A stretch of DNA of 64,000 bases. Source: Episyrphus balteatus. Taxonomy: Eukaryota > Arthropoda > Insecta > Diptera > Syrphidae. The stretch covers positions 160,367,718 through 160,431,717 of the forward strand of contig NC_079134.1 in the NCBI RefSeq assembly GCF_945859705.1, read 5' to 3'. Each line of letters opens with the position of its first letter. Position 1 is the stretch's first letter. The notes under the pieces are model-generated. The model was not told where the DNA came from and ran no database searches. It saw only the letters and a program-made list of their open reading frames with translations. The position numbers and the translations under genes were made by a program. This document shows positions 11,765-22,159 of this stretch, in pieces.

Positions 11765-11996
11765 CAGTAGCGAGCAAAAAAAATGCAAACGAAAAAGGTT
11801 TAAAGACTTTTGAACAAGAACTAAGTTACCAAATTTGACATATTAAAACTGTTTTATTTTCACTAAACAGAGTCAATTTGTGGAATATTATACTCCAATA
11901 CAATTATTTGGTCAAAAGTCTACCTAAATATGCGATTTTAGACGAGCAAAAAAATGCAAATGTTTTTATTGTTTGCATTTTTTTTGCTCGCTACTG
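11765..11996. mobile_element. TA-flanked Tc1/mariner-like MITE (232 bp)
   Basis: The left end reads CAGTAGCGAGCAAAAAAAAT then GCAAAC. The right end is its reverse complement, GTTTGCATTTTTTTTGCTCG then CTACTG. A TA dinucleotide flanks each side (11763-11764 and 11997-11998). A TA target duplication with a terminus starting CAGT is typical of Tc1/mariner elements. An extra internal terminus-like motif, GACGAGCAAAAAAATGCAAA, starts at about 11941. The element is too short to code for a transposase. Confidence 0.85.
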
Positions 11997-12389
11997 TATT
12001 TTGAAAAAATGAAATTTCAATTTATCAAAACTGCTTTTGAAAGTTAATTGAAAAATTTGTTATTTGAACATTTAATGAAGAACTCTTTGGAAAATTGACG
12101 CGGGTTTCGTTTTTGAAAACTTCATAAAGGAATTTTTAAAACCCTCTTGTATGCGGGGTATCATCTTTAAAATATGAAAAAGTCCTCGACAACTCTACTC
12201 AATTTCTATTCAAGAAAATGTTCAAATTTTAAATAAACGATTTATTTGACATTAAAGCTTAAAACCGTTTAATTGAACTCACATTTGAATAGCGACACTA
12301 TTATAGTTGTTTAGAAATAGCAATTTATTTGAGATTTTAACTTAGCGTTAAGTCATTGCAAACAGTCCATACCCGCTGCAATATTTTAT

Positions 12390-12640
12390 TCATTCTGTAA
12401 GATAAGTGTTCCAATAGGTCAAAGGGTCAAGGCAGGGTATTATTAGGACATCATCTGCATATAGGTCGTTAGTAAATATAAAGAATATAATTGGACCAGG
12501 AATTGAACCCTGTGGAACTCTAGCATTAGATTAATCGAGTTAGAAGAAATGTCAGCTCTTTTACTTTGGTTTTCAAAGTAGTCTTGAATAGGACGAGTTG
12601 CCAACCAGGCATTTTTAATAGTTGTCAAAGGTTAATGTTA
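12390..12640 (-). pseudogene. Non-LTR retrotransposon reverse-transcriptase relic
   Basis: On the minus strand one frame reads RVPQGSIPGPIIFF, then TNDLYADDVLI. This corresponds to the (G)VPQGSxLGPLLF block and the YADD catalytic motif of LINE reverse transcriptases, whose two adjacent aspartates bind metal. In intact elements a stretch lies between the INDL-like residues and YADD. Here they are adjacent, so part of the domain is deleted. An upstream piece (WLATRPIQDYFENQSKRADI) resembles the pre-PQGS region but lies in another frame, indicating a frameshift. The piece ends at TGA (complement of 12390-12392) and lacks endonuclease and 3' regions. It is a dead fragment of the jockey/CR1-like type; the exact clade is uncertain. 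Confidence 0.8.
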
Positions 12641-13811
12641 GTTGTTGTACTGAATGTACTGAATAAAAAGCCTTTCAAGGGCTGTTATAAAAAAAAAATA
12701 TGCCAGTAATATCGTAAGCTCATCGGGAAATGAAAATTTTATCATAAGTAATGTTATCAATACTCACTTAAAACTTTACACATTTTGAATTTTCAGATTG
12801 GTAGTAAAATTTACCATTTTTTTTGTTTGGATTTTTCATAAAAATCGATAGGAAGTAACTAAAACAGAAAGAATTATTTTTCTTGAATGCGGCTTTAACG
12901 ATTAATGATTAAAATGTGTGTGAGTAATGTCGAAAATAAGTTGATATTGACATTCAATAAAACTATTGAGTCGTGAAAAAAACATATGCAAAAAAAGTAA
13001 CTCCTTTAATACTCAATTTGAAGTGGGTGTTTCAGGTTGCTTAGCTAAGCCATGTCCCTAAACGAAATAAAGTTTTCAAAGAAATAGATAATGTTGACAA
13101 CTGTTCAAAACTAGTTCACAAAAAATGACACGAAAACAAATACAACGAACTATGACATTTCTCTCCAAAAACTCTCTATTACCATCAGCACAAATCCAAT
13201 AGAGAAATCAATAGAAAAAAAGAAAAAGAATCAAAAGTTCAAAAGTTTTCTTTTTTTTTTTTCTCTGAGATTAGACATTCATAGAAGTTGAGAAAGAATA
13301 TCAGAAAATAAGTCAAATGAGATCGAATTGATTGGATTTACTTAGAATTGTTACCGAGAGCAACGATGATGATGATGATGATGACGAAGAAGGATCGATT
13401 TTATGCACTTATTGAAGCACTCTCATCGAAACGTGTTTTTTGTTTGCAAAAAGGAACGATATCCTTTTTCTCTGCAGCAAATCATAGAATTGAGAACTTA
13501 TTAAAGTAGGTACACCTGACCAAACTGTAATTTCCATTGGGAAATAAAAAAAAAAAAAAAAAAATTGAAATATACGGAAATCGGGCCATGATGATGATGA
13601 TGAAAATAAGATTGAAAACTTGATTTCCCTGAAACCATTTTTTTCCTGCTTTGTGATGACATAAAAAAGTATTGAGTGTAACTAATGTCTATAACAACTA
13701 CCAAAGTATTACCTCGAGGGGCTAATATCCTCATAACGACTTTTGCTCTGTCTCTCTCTTCCTTTCTAATAAATCTCCATTAAATTTGCAAATGGTGGTG
13801 TATAGTCGATA
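12641..13811. other. No gene recognised; GAT microsatellite
   Basis: Mostly AT-rich sequence. A GATGATGATGATGATGATGA microsatellite lies at about 13364-13383, and a shorter one at 13589-13602 is next to a 24-base A run. From about 13330 onward the base composition is closer to unique fly non-coding DNA and leads into the promoter-like island. Confidence 0.45.
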
Positions 13812-13860
13812 TATAAAAACACAGAGGCTCTTTCGCCCTCAATACCACCTCACTCTACCA
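13812..13860 (+). promoter_or_regulatory. Candidate TATA-type core promoter
   Basis: TATAAAA at 13812-13818 stands out in a locally GC-richer stretch. About 30 bp downstream lies CTCAATACC, followed by CCTCACTCTACC, either of which could be a weak initiator. The next 100 bp are CA- and CC-rich like fly 5' leaders, then a 33-codon ORF begins at 13959. TATA-like words are common in AT-rich DNA, so the composition shift is the main support. Confidence 0.3.
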
Positions 13861-13958
13861 GACAAAAAGCCAAGCCAACCGACATACAGTCCAACCAGTT
13901 TTATACAAAACACTCAATCTCGTTTCTATAACAACATTATAACGATAAAAGTTATTAA

Positions 13959-14060
13959 ATGATTCAAAATTGTATGCCTTTCTGGTTCGTCGAAACAACC
14001 ATTGCCGCCCCGCCGCCGAATGACTATGCGATGGCTATCATTCGGTGTCGATGTCGGTGA
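13959..14060 (+). CDS. Candidate 33-aa small ORF in promoter-like island
   Basis: ATG preceded by TTAA opens a frame that reads MIQNCMPFWFVETTIAAPPP, then NDYAMAIIRCRCR, and stops at TGA. The ORF lies about 140 bp downstream of a TATAAAA box. It is among the GC-richest sequence in the region (GCCGCCCCGCCGCCGAATGA). The third codon positions are mixed and no family is recognised. It could be a short peptide, an upstream ORF, the first exon of a longer transcript or simply non-coding conserved sequence. CGAATGACTATGCGATGGCT and the nearby ATCATTCGGTG partly mirror each other, so a structural role is also possible. Confidence 0.2.
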   Translation: MIQNCMPFWFVETTIAAPPPNDYAMAIIRCRCR

Positions 14061-15904
14061 ATGGTGTTGGGAGGTCCACGTGAAGCTGGATTAGAGGAGA
14101 GCGGACTGTTTTTTTTTTTCCTGCACCTCAAAAATACTGTTTTGTTTTGAATTTTTTTTTTTTTTAAATAATTTGTACATGGATTTGAAAAATTATGTGA
14201 TTTTGGAAAATGTTATAGGCCAACAACACATTTGACAGCACGAACAAGGGATGAAATGAGCTTGAACATGTTATAGACAGAAGCTTTTGTGGTTGTGTTT
14301 AATGTTCATATAATATTATTGTATCAATGTGTTTGTGTGTTTTTTTTTTGTGCTATATCAGCAAAAAACCTAAGGACATTAGTGGCTTTTGGTAATTTGT
14401 TAAGCTTGATGAAACAAAATTAATATTAATGAACTTTGTTCATTGGGGGTGTTGATGGGGTTTTTTTTTTTTTGGTGGCCAATACATAGGATAGGTATAG
14501 AACATGGCAACAAATTGAACCTTAATTTGAAAGTTCAATAAGAATATTTTAATAGCAGAGTTAATGGAGGGTTGTTATTTCGGAACTTGGATTTAAATAA
14601 CGCTTTTTTGATAACATTCTCTTGTAGAACGAAAAAATAGATAAAAGGTCAATTTTAGGATTTCAATTTAAGCAACTCATGTTTTTCAATTTGTTGTTTG
14701 GTATTGTTTTTTTGTACCTTTATTAAATATGATTTAATATCACTTTTATTGACATTCCTTAGACTTCATTCATTACTAAAATGAAGCATTAAACTTACAA
14801 CGAATATTAAACAAACCAAAGCAAATTATAAAGATCGGTTGAAAACTTTAAACGTTTTTGCACTTTAAAGGAGACGAGACTTTTAAATGGTGGTTGATTC
14901 GTTTTGAACTTTCTTGGAGAATTCAATTTTTAAATTTAAATGAACTCTACTCCAAAATAAGTTTCGCCTAAAAAGGACAGTGGGCTTATCAGTAAGATGC
15001 TGTATTCGTTATCAATATGAGAGAACTTAATAGAGAACCCTGAGGAACCTCAAAAGTGCATACTGTAATGGATCAAAATAGCTTTGGTGTTTTGCTTAAA
15101 AGACGATAGCATTTGTGTCTTTTAGTATACCGGGGTATATCCATATATTTTTGGGAAATAGTGTATAGTGCAAAATTTCCTCAACATACTAGTCAATAAA
15201 AATCGAATTTGTCGAATTCAGTTCAGCAAGAAGAATACGAGATATGAATATCAGAGGGCATAATAACTTATCTTTATTTGGAATTCCAGAACACAGAGAG
15301 AAAATAACCCAGAGATAACTTTACCAAAGGTATATTTGGCTTTATTTCTGCTATATTTAACTTTATTTCTGGTATGTCTAACTAATTGCTAGTAGGTACT
15401 TTTAACTTTAGTTTAATTAAATACACCAAAAGAGAAGTTGTCCCCGGCATTATTTTTGTCTGTGTTATTTTTAAAAATACGATTTATCATTTATTTTGAT
15501 TGAACGACAAATTCGATTCAACGCATTAAAAATCAAAACCAATAAAAAAACACTATTCATACTAATATCTTACTTTCATGGTAACAATTCAAGACAAAAA
15601 ACTCCAAAATATGCGGTGTTGTTGTAAAGTTGGAAACCTTTGTTTAGTATCATACGATTATATAGGATCACGTCAAATGAAGCTTTTTTTAAGTTACTAA
15701 GAAAAAGTCCTTTTTCCATCGTTTATTTTCTGTGCATTTTGTATTTTTGATACCTCAAATATTTCAATAATTACATTTTCAAGTCGTCTTAATGAGGGGA
15801 GTGATTTTTAAGACTTCAGGATAATACTACGCAAATATTAAAATTTTTAAACATATTTCCATAAAAAACAAAATGCACGATATTTGATCGCACGCAAAAA
15901 TAGG
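14061..15904. other. No gene recognised
   Basis: Sequence with several poly-T runs (14110, 14155, 14340, 14460). Around 15320-15400 there are short repeats of a CTTTATTTCTG(C/G)TAT motif. No inverted-repeat element, RNA gene or splice-bounded frame could be supported. Confidence 0.45.
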
Positions 15905-16110
15905 AAAAAAATATAACTTTTGCCACAAAAACCAAAATATACTTTTCTATAGGTTTTTTATGTGCTGAACTCGAATCTGAAGTCACAAAATTTTTATTGG
16001 CATCTGTTTTTGAAATGTTACCTTTATAAAATACCAAAAAACGTCAACGAGGTTATGTTTTTATGTGGGGTAGTTCATTATAATTAAATTTGTAACGGTG
16101 CTTACAAGAT
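15905..16110 (+). repeat. Dispersed family A, left-half copy
   Basis: The copy starts at a TATAACTTTTGCCACAAAAACC-like block and runs through AACTCGAATCTGAAGTCACA to the GTGGGGTAGTTCATTATAAT block. It matches the left half at 5277-5500. A complete, oppositely ended copy follows 40 bp downstream at 16152-16424. Confidence 0.7.
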
Positions 16111-16151
16111 CAAGTTTTATTCTTCCTAAAAATTTTAAAATTTTAAAACAG

Positions 16152-16424
16152 CACTGGCCAACCAAATTAAACTTTTTTTGCCACAAGGCCAAAATATACC
16201 TACTTTTCTAGAGGTTATTGGGTTGCTACAAATTTGTTTATAATGAATTATCACACATACAAACAGAACCAAACAGCCAAAATGACGTTTTTTAGCATTT
16301 TATAACGCTAATATTTCAAAAACAAATTTTTCTAACTTCAGATTCGAGTTTAGCACATCAAAACCTCTAGAAAAGTATATCTTGGTTCTTGTGGCAAAAA
16401 AAAGTTCAATTTTGTTGACCAGTG
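16152..16424. mobile_element. Family A foldback element, short complete form (273 bp)
   Basis: The element begins CACTGGCCAACCAAATTAAA and ends AATTTTGTTGACCAGTG, its inverted complement with a few changes. Inside each end lies the TTTTTGCCACAAG(AACC) block and its complement. The two halves together form an imperfect hairpin. No obvious target duplication was found, and there is no coding sequence. An equivalent-length complete unit lies at 22500-22782. Confidence 0.7.
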
Positions 16425-17206
16425 TAATTTTATTTGGAATTTCATTTCAATGTAATTTAAAAATCTTTAAAATCTGACAAAATTAAATATGTTATTTGAT
16501 TTCTTCTATTAAGGTACCTTTAGGTAAATATAAAAAATTCTAAATTCGTCGCCCGAGAGTTGTTTTGTCGTAAACGCCAAAATGCACTTTTTTAAACTGG
16601 ATATGTAGTAATAGGTTTTAGAACGTTCTCTTTTCATTTCTGTTATCAGATTTGTCCTATCGTTTACCGTTACTGAGATAATTAGTGTGCATTTTGTCGT
16701 ATATCCACAAAATAAGCATCGAATTAGCGTTGGTTTGTCGTAAGCGCCAACTTTTGGCGTTTACGACAAAAAATCTATGTATTTTTCACCTTTTTTTTCT
16801 TCAGTATTGGTTTGTCGTACGTCGTACAAAACAGATACTGTAGAAAATTTCGAACTTGTTTTGTCTTACATGTATGTAGGTATATGACCCAAATAGAATA
16901 TAAACAAATATAATAAACCTACTAGAAAAGTATTTATTGAAAATAAGGACTTCATGTGCTATAAGGACAAAGAATTTAAACCTAAGGGCTGCATTAAGCT
17001 TTGCGCTACTTGAGGTTTTGCACTATTCCTAGAGGTGCAAGGAAGAAAAAAGTGCATCTGAGAGACATCTCAAATGTTGTATTTAATTTTGTCATGGTTC
17101 TTGTCGTTTGTTCCTGCCGCTAGATACTTGACCTCATCCTCGGTCGCAAGTACCGCTTATAAATATGTACACTTGTTGATCTTCTATCGAACACAAGATC
17201 AAGAAG

Positions 17207-17370
17207 TCGACCGTCGGTCGCGGGCGCCGCTTCGTTCAAGCGCGTTGTCTTGAGCGAAGTGAAAAAAGGTCGCAGTTTTATTGTTTTATTGTTGTATACT
17301 TACTGATCTTGTCACTTCGTTCGCGCGCGCCGCTTCGTTCACGCGCGTTGTCGTGAACGAAGCGAAAAAG
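17207..17370 (+). repeat. GC-rich tandem repeat inside the 2.06-kb element
   Basis: A unit containing CGCGCGCCGCTTCGTTCACG and CGCGTTGTCGTGAACGAAGC (about 17322-17364) is preceded by a related unit at about 17214-17262 (GGTCGCGGGCGCCGCTTCGT, then GTCTTGAGCGAAGT). Each unit is itself a near-palindrome around CGCGTTGTCNTGA. The spacing between units is about 107 bp. A weaker third relation (CTCGGTCGCAAGTACCGCTT) lies at about 17138. The high GC content contrasts with the flanking AT-rich DNA. Confidence 0.75.
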
Positions 17371-17377
17371 GGTTGCT

Positions 17378-17632
17378 GTGAGTTTTGTTATTGCACCCGC
17401 TCGCATAAAACACCTGCTGGTCGAAAATTATTTTTTTAAGGCGCCATTGTTCTTCGCTAAATTTGCGTTATTGTTTTGCAAATTGATGATACTGATGATA
17501 CTTTTACACTATTTTATAAAGCGAGCGGTAGAAAAGTGGAATATAAAAGCTCATCAATATTTAAAACATATAAAATGTCTACCATATAGCAACTCCTGTA
17601 AATTTGTTCAGCCAATGTCTTCAAATTACTAA
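17378..17632 (+). CDS. 84-codon frame inside the 2.06-kb element (uncertain)
   Basis: The frame begins ATGAGTTTTGTTATTGCACC-like sequence in the element interior; check of the base run shows GTGAGTTTTG, so the first codon is GTG rather than ATG. It contains a hydrophobic stretch (FFAKFALLFCKLMILMILLH) and no recognised motif. It is probably fortuitous. I list it only because it is the sole frame of any length in this element. Confidence 0.1.
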   Translation: MSFVIAPARIKHLLVENYFFKAPLFFAKFALLFCKLMILMILLHYFIKRAVEKWNIKAHQYLKHIKCLPYSNSCKFVQPMSSNY

Positions 17633-18844
17633 AAAATCTAACTCGATAACTAAGGATGAGATTATTGATATTAAAAGCCTTTTCATATTTATGCCTTAAT
17701 CAGACCAAGAATATTATGAAGCGTTATTCAAATCAAAAAATTAGAATAAATTCTTTAGTTATTTAATTTACTTTTATTTATGACCATATATTAATTTATT
17801 AATTTAACCAAACTTGGTTTATTCTTATTTTATTTCTTTCATATTTCGTAGCCATAGGATGACTTTTATTTTTTGTTAAGACATTTTTTTAATTTTTTTT
17901 ATGTTTATGGTCATATGTTTTGGTTTTTCTCTATTTTTAATCTATTTATTTTAATAATTGAGCCTCAAAGTCAAACCAATACTACTTTTATATAATAAGA
18001 AACTATTTTTTAACAGTCGTATTTATTAGATTTTTGTCTACTTATACGCTGCATAACTTTTTTCAAATTGTTGGAAATATGCCTTATTTAATAAAAATAA
18101 TAATCACATTATTCGCGATTAAGACAATCTAGTCTTGTCTATAAGTTTGACAGCTATAAGACAACAATAAACAAGGTTTTTGATCACATTTTCCAAATTT
18201 AAACAGTTGTATAAAGTTATACAACGTTTATAAATACGGGGGTAAATGTTTAATTAATAAATAAAAACGAACTGTGAAAATTTTTTTATTTATTTTTTAG
18301 TATTGGAATGTCGTACGTGCGCCTACTTTGTCGTACGTGTATGGGATGGAAAAAAGTTGATTTAAGTGGCGTTTACGACAAACTGATTTTGGATAAAAAC
18401 CTTGATAATTTGAAAACTAAAATAGATGTGACAATTTTGACAACATATTAATGAAGAAGATATCGTACAAAATATTCTATTAAAAATTGAAAAAAATCTA
18501 TCGGCCAGTTTTTTTTTTATAAAAGCTCAAACCTTAAAATGCGATTTCCCAAAATTCCAAAATTGGCGTATACGACAAAACAATTCTCAGGCGACGAATT
18601 TTTAAAAAAATATTTCGAAAAACTCACTACCCCAAAAAACTGATGTGTTAATAAAATTTCGATTTTTTTGTTTTTACTAATCCTAAATACATATGCCTTT
18701 TAGTAACTATATCTATATCGCGAGTAAAAAAATGAGAAGCTCTTAACTATTTTCATATTAAAATAATGTATTTTGTTCATCCAAAGCGTTAAGTCTATGA
18801 GGTACTATAGAATTAAAATGTATTGATATTCTGGTGTAACTTAC

Positions 18845-18874
18845 CATCACTTTCATAACGCTGCATTTGAAAGT
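18845..18874 (-). CDS. Candidate 30-nt microexon (minus strand)
   Basis: On the minus strand CTCTTATTTTTTGCAG is followed by 30 nt ending GTGATG and then the consensus donor GTAAGT. Two frames are open: TFKCSVMKVM (in phase at both ends) and, offset by two bases, FQMQRYESD. The second frame ends with one base that joins GT from the candidate exon at 8262-8308 to form Gly. It can be preceded by the exon at 40795-40844 through a His codon. Acceptor and donor are both strong, which is why this short stretch is reported. No protein family is recognised. Confidence 0.35.
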
Positions 18875-21182
18875 CTGCAAAAAATAAGAGAAAAAAAAAT
18901 ATTTTAATTAAAAAACAAAAATTCATTAAACAAAAAACATAAAGAATACCTAAAAGATTAATTTAAAAAAAAAAAAAGAAAAAACTCTAGACTCTGGAGA
19001 GCACTAGAATTTGTGAAACAAATAACTTCATCTAATTTCACTTCAAAAATATTTCCAATATAAGCTTTCAAAAAAATTCCTTCAAAGTTTTTTCCAAAGC
19101 AAAAATGTAAATAATTAACGTATGAATAAACATTTTTTTTTATATCTACATCGTCGAACATACACCCATACAAAGAAACATTGCATGAATACATAAAAAT
19201 GCATAAATTAAATGCAATTCCTTAATTGGAAGGAAATTTTTTTTGTACAGTTCTTCAAACAGTTTGAAGAAAGGACGAAGGAGAGAGGAAAAAGGACGAA
19301 ACCAACCACATTATATTATCATCCCTCATATGGCTAACGTTGTAGTCGACGGCGGCGTGTCGGTTATGGAAGGACTCGGGAGCTCGACATATGTTCTTCC
19401 AATATAGACGCTTCTCATCAGCTCCTTGCAACACCCTTTTAGGAGGAAATTTCCTACATTAACATCAAGCAGCAGAACTTTGCCAACCATCGTCGTGGGT
19501 TGTAGTAGAGAAGAAACCCTCCAACCCTTGGTGAATGTCTCGTGTTTCCTCTTTCGCCAGAATCCCCATTTGATCCAATATTATGCATTTCCCGAAATCC
19601 TCTTTGCAGCGACTTTCGCCTGAATAATTCATTGCCACATACATGGCTAGGGTATAGAGGGTTTATATCATTCTTGTACATTTTCTCCCCCAATGTTCAA
19701 GTCTTTTCGTTCTCTTTGTCAGTTTTTTTTTTTTCATTCGGTGGCTGTGGCTGTTGGGGGTGTGAATTTATCAACCCTTGCAAACGGAAATTTTATTGAT
19801 AACGTTAGCTTTCATTTCGAAGAAGAAGAAAGACGAAAAAAGTTGAAAAAATTGGTATCCCATTTCAAGGATATTTCTCTTTATCATGATGAATTTTATA
19901 TTTTTTTACTCTTTTTGTGATTCCAATACATGTCCCTCTGAGAGAAATAAGGGATAGGTACTCCCTTCGAGAGACTCAAAAGAACGATGATGGTCGCGTT
20001 TGTTGATTACCGTCAGTTGTTTGACAATAATTTTCTTTTTATTTTTCTAATTTATTTGCAAAAGGTGCAGAGAATAATCAAACTCGCGCACTCTTGGGGG
20101 GGCCTTGAAAAAGAACCCTTTTGAAAAATACATTAAACCCTTAAAAAAGAGGGTGTGACTCATCTTTGAAGAATTTTTTCGTTCTTCGTTGTTGTTTCGC
20201 TTCAATTATGAGTTATTTTTTTTTTCTCAATGACACCCACTCACGTGAGCTAAATTGCCGTCACATCGTAAGTAGATAATATAAAAATATATATATATAA
20301 GGGTAGAGAGAGAGAGAAGGTTGGGTTTTGTTGTTGATTCAGCACAAAAATGAAGCCATTTCTACAAAAAAATACCAAAAATATTCGTATAATTACTGAT
20401 CTTGAATTTGCTTCTAGGTGCTCATTTGTCATTTGAGACACCTCATCAACATCACACATACATAACGCACACCCATAATAATATGTAGACATACATAGAA
20501 ATAATCAGGAACATAATATTACCAAGGAAATAAGTAAAATAATATCAAGGCGATGAAAGGAAAAAAGGACCTTCTTCGTCTCTCTTCTTTTTTGAAGAGA
20601 GAAAATACATAACTTGCGTGAGTGTTAAATCATGCTGAAAAAGATATAACTTTTATGTTTCTGTTTTTTTTTTTTTAGGCTGGAGGGGGTTGTGCGTTTA
20701 AGGACATAAAGTGTGTGTTTTTTTTGTTTTTCATGTATCATTTGGCAGTACACACGTGCGATTTGGTAAAAGAAATTTGATTAAGAAGTAACAAAGGTAG
20801 TCAACTTTTATACTCCATTAACTTGTTATTTGGGAAAAATACGTGAAATATGAGAGGTTATTTGAGGAAATGCTGAATTTTTATTAAATTTCTATAATTT
20901 TATTCATCATGAAATTTTTCTCCAAGCTCATATATTTTTTAATTATTATTTAACTAACAGAGTAAATAATGTATTACAGAATTTGAACGCTTCATAATCC
21001 CCTATACTAAAATCCAGTGTAACGAAACCACTGAGTGAAATTGAATTATAAAAGTTGCAAATAACTAAATTGTTCCGACTGATTTGATTAGATCTAGTAC
21101 CTACTTTTTTTCGGTTTTCTATAACCGTACTGTAGTCCACTTTTCTTTATAAATTATGGAGAAAAAAGGATTTTTAGCTAAG
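18875..21182. other. Unique-looking non-coding sequence; no gene recognised
   Basis: From about 19250 to 20200 the DNA is less AT-rich and contains non-repetitive blocks (for example GTCGACGGCGGCGTGTCGGT at 19345). Overlapping frames of 65-85 codons occur on both strands without domains. A TA/GA microsatellite lies at about 20285-20315. This profile fits intergenic or intronic cis-regulatory DNA, which only conservation could confirm. A T-run followed by TAGG at about 20670 looks like an acceptor, but no paired donor was found. Confidence 0.45.
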
Positions 21183-21520
21183 AACACTGGTCGGCAAAAT
21201 TTGGCATAAGTTACCTTAACCATTAAGATTTTGAGATGTTATCAAATATCTTTAAGAAAAAAATAATTTTGAAAAAAAAAATACACATATTAAAAGACGA
21301 TAAAATATTGCTTTTGGAGATTACATAAGTAGTAACGCAAAAAAAAAAAATTAACAGTGATGATATTCAACGCCAAAATACCAAAAAAAACCCGTTTTTG
21401 ACCTGTTAATATTCAAATATTTCGAAAACTTGACGTGCCATGATTCGAAATCAGCACACAAAAATCCTTAAGAAAAGTATTGTTTGGTTCCAATTCTATT
21501 TTCGTTTGCCGACCAGTGTT
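21183..21520. mobile_element. Family A-related foldback element, CGG-terminus variant (338 bp)
   Basis: The ends are AACACTGGTCGGCAAA and its exact complement TTTGCCGACCAGTGTT. The interior carries family-A-like blocks: ACCTGTTAATATTCAAATAT, TTCGAAAACTTGACGTGCCA and GAAATCAGCACACAAAAATC. The same variant, with the same interior wording, is at 41391-41820. No target duplication was resolved and there is no coding capacity. Confidence 0.75.
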
Positions 21521-22159
21521 ACCAGAGATTCCTGCCGCAGACATTTTTACAAGAAATTGCTGAAAAAAAGATTCCTTGGTCAGGTCAACTACCATTAATT
21601 GTGTTATTATTTCCGCATTTTTTTACAATTTACAATAATAATCTTAAATTACAAATTGTAAAAAAATATTACAAATTTTATTTAACTATTTTAATTGAAC
21701 AGCAAATCCAGTTAAGGTTTTTTTCTGACTTACATATTTGGATAAAAAACTTTGAACAAGATTATTTTTTCTATTGGCGTGTTCTTCAGTGCACATAAGT
21801 TAAAACTGTTAACTTAAAAATTCATGCTGAGACGTTCTTAAAAGTTATATTTTTAAAAATTGAATTAATAATATTTTCTTTATATTTATCATCAATACAA
21901 TTACCTATTCAATAAAAAATATTCTCACATTATAGAACAGAAAATTTAATTTCTCATTCTTTAAGACTCGAAGGTGGGCATTTCGACTCAAAAATCAATT
22001 TTTTCATTTTCAATTTATTTTTTTTTGGAAGGAATAATAATCCAGACGTAGATATTGCCATTTTGTGGATTCTGCGAGGAGGCAAGCAAAAGAGACTTTT
22101 AAACTGTATATATTTGAATTTTCACATTGTGCTGTTCAGGGATAGTTGAAGTCCCATAA
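21521..22159. other. No gene recognised
   Basis: AT-rich spacer. A 104-codon plus-strand frame (21484-21798) starts inside the foldback terminus and reads as low-complexity Leu/Ile/Phe-rich sequence, so it is not accepted as a gene. Confidence 0.45.

Larger units (their letters stand above)
16542..18601. mobile_element. Unclassified 2.06-kb element with 39-bp inverted termini
   Basis: The left end AAATTCGTCGCCCGAGAGTT continues GTTTTGTCGTAAACGCCAA. The right end is its reverse complement with three differences. The terminal word TTTGTCGTAAACGCCAA recurs inside both subterminal regions: near 16730-16770 as an inverted pair, near 16807 and 18307-18340 in modified form, and near 18367-18380. 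Such clustered subterminal copies are commonly transposase-binding sites. The centre is GC-richer (17100-17420) and holds a tandem repeat. An 84-codon frame at 17378-17632 has no recognisable transposase motif. No target duplication was clear (the flanks are CT and TT), so the superfamily is unassigned. Confidence 0.75.

Noticed and set aside
13501..13734. Minus-strand frame with a run of His residues
   Set aside because: The run is a translated GAT/ATC microsatellite followed by an A-run.
20650..20690. T-run followed by TAGGCTGG resembling a splice acceptor
   Set aside because: No donor follows within 300 bases; such T-runs are frequent in this DNA.
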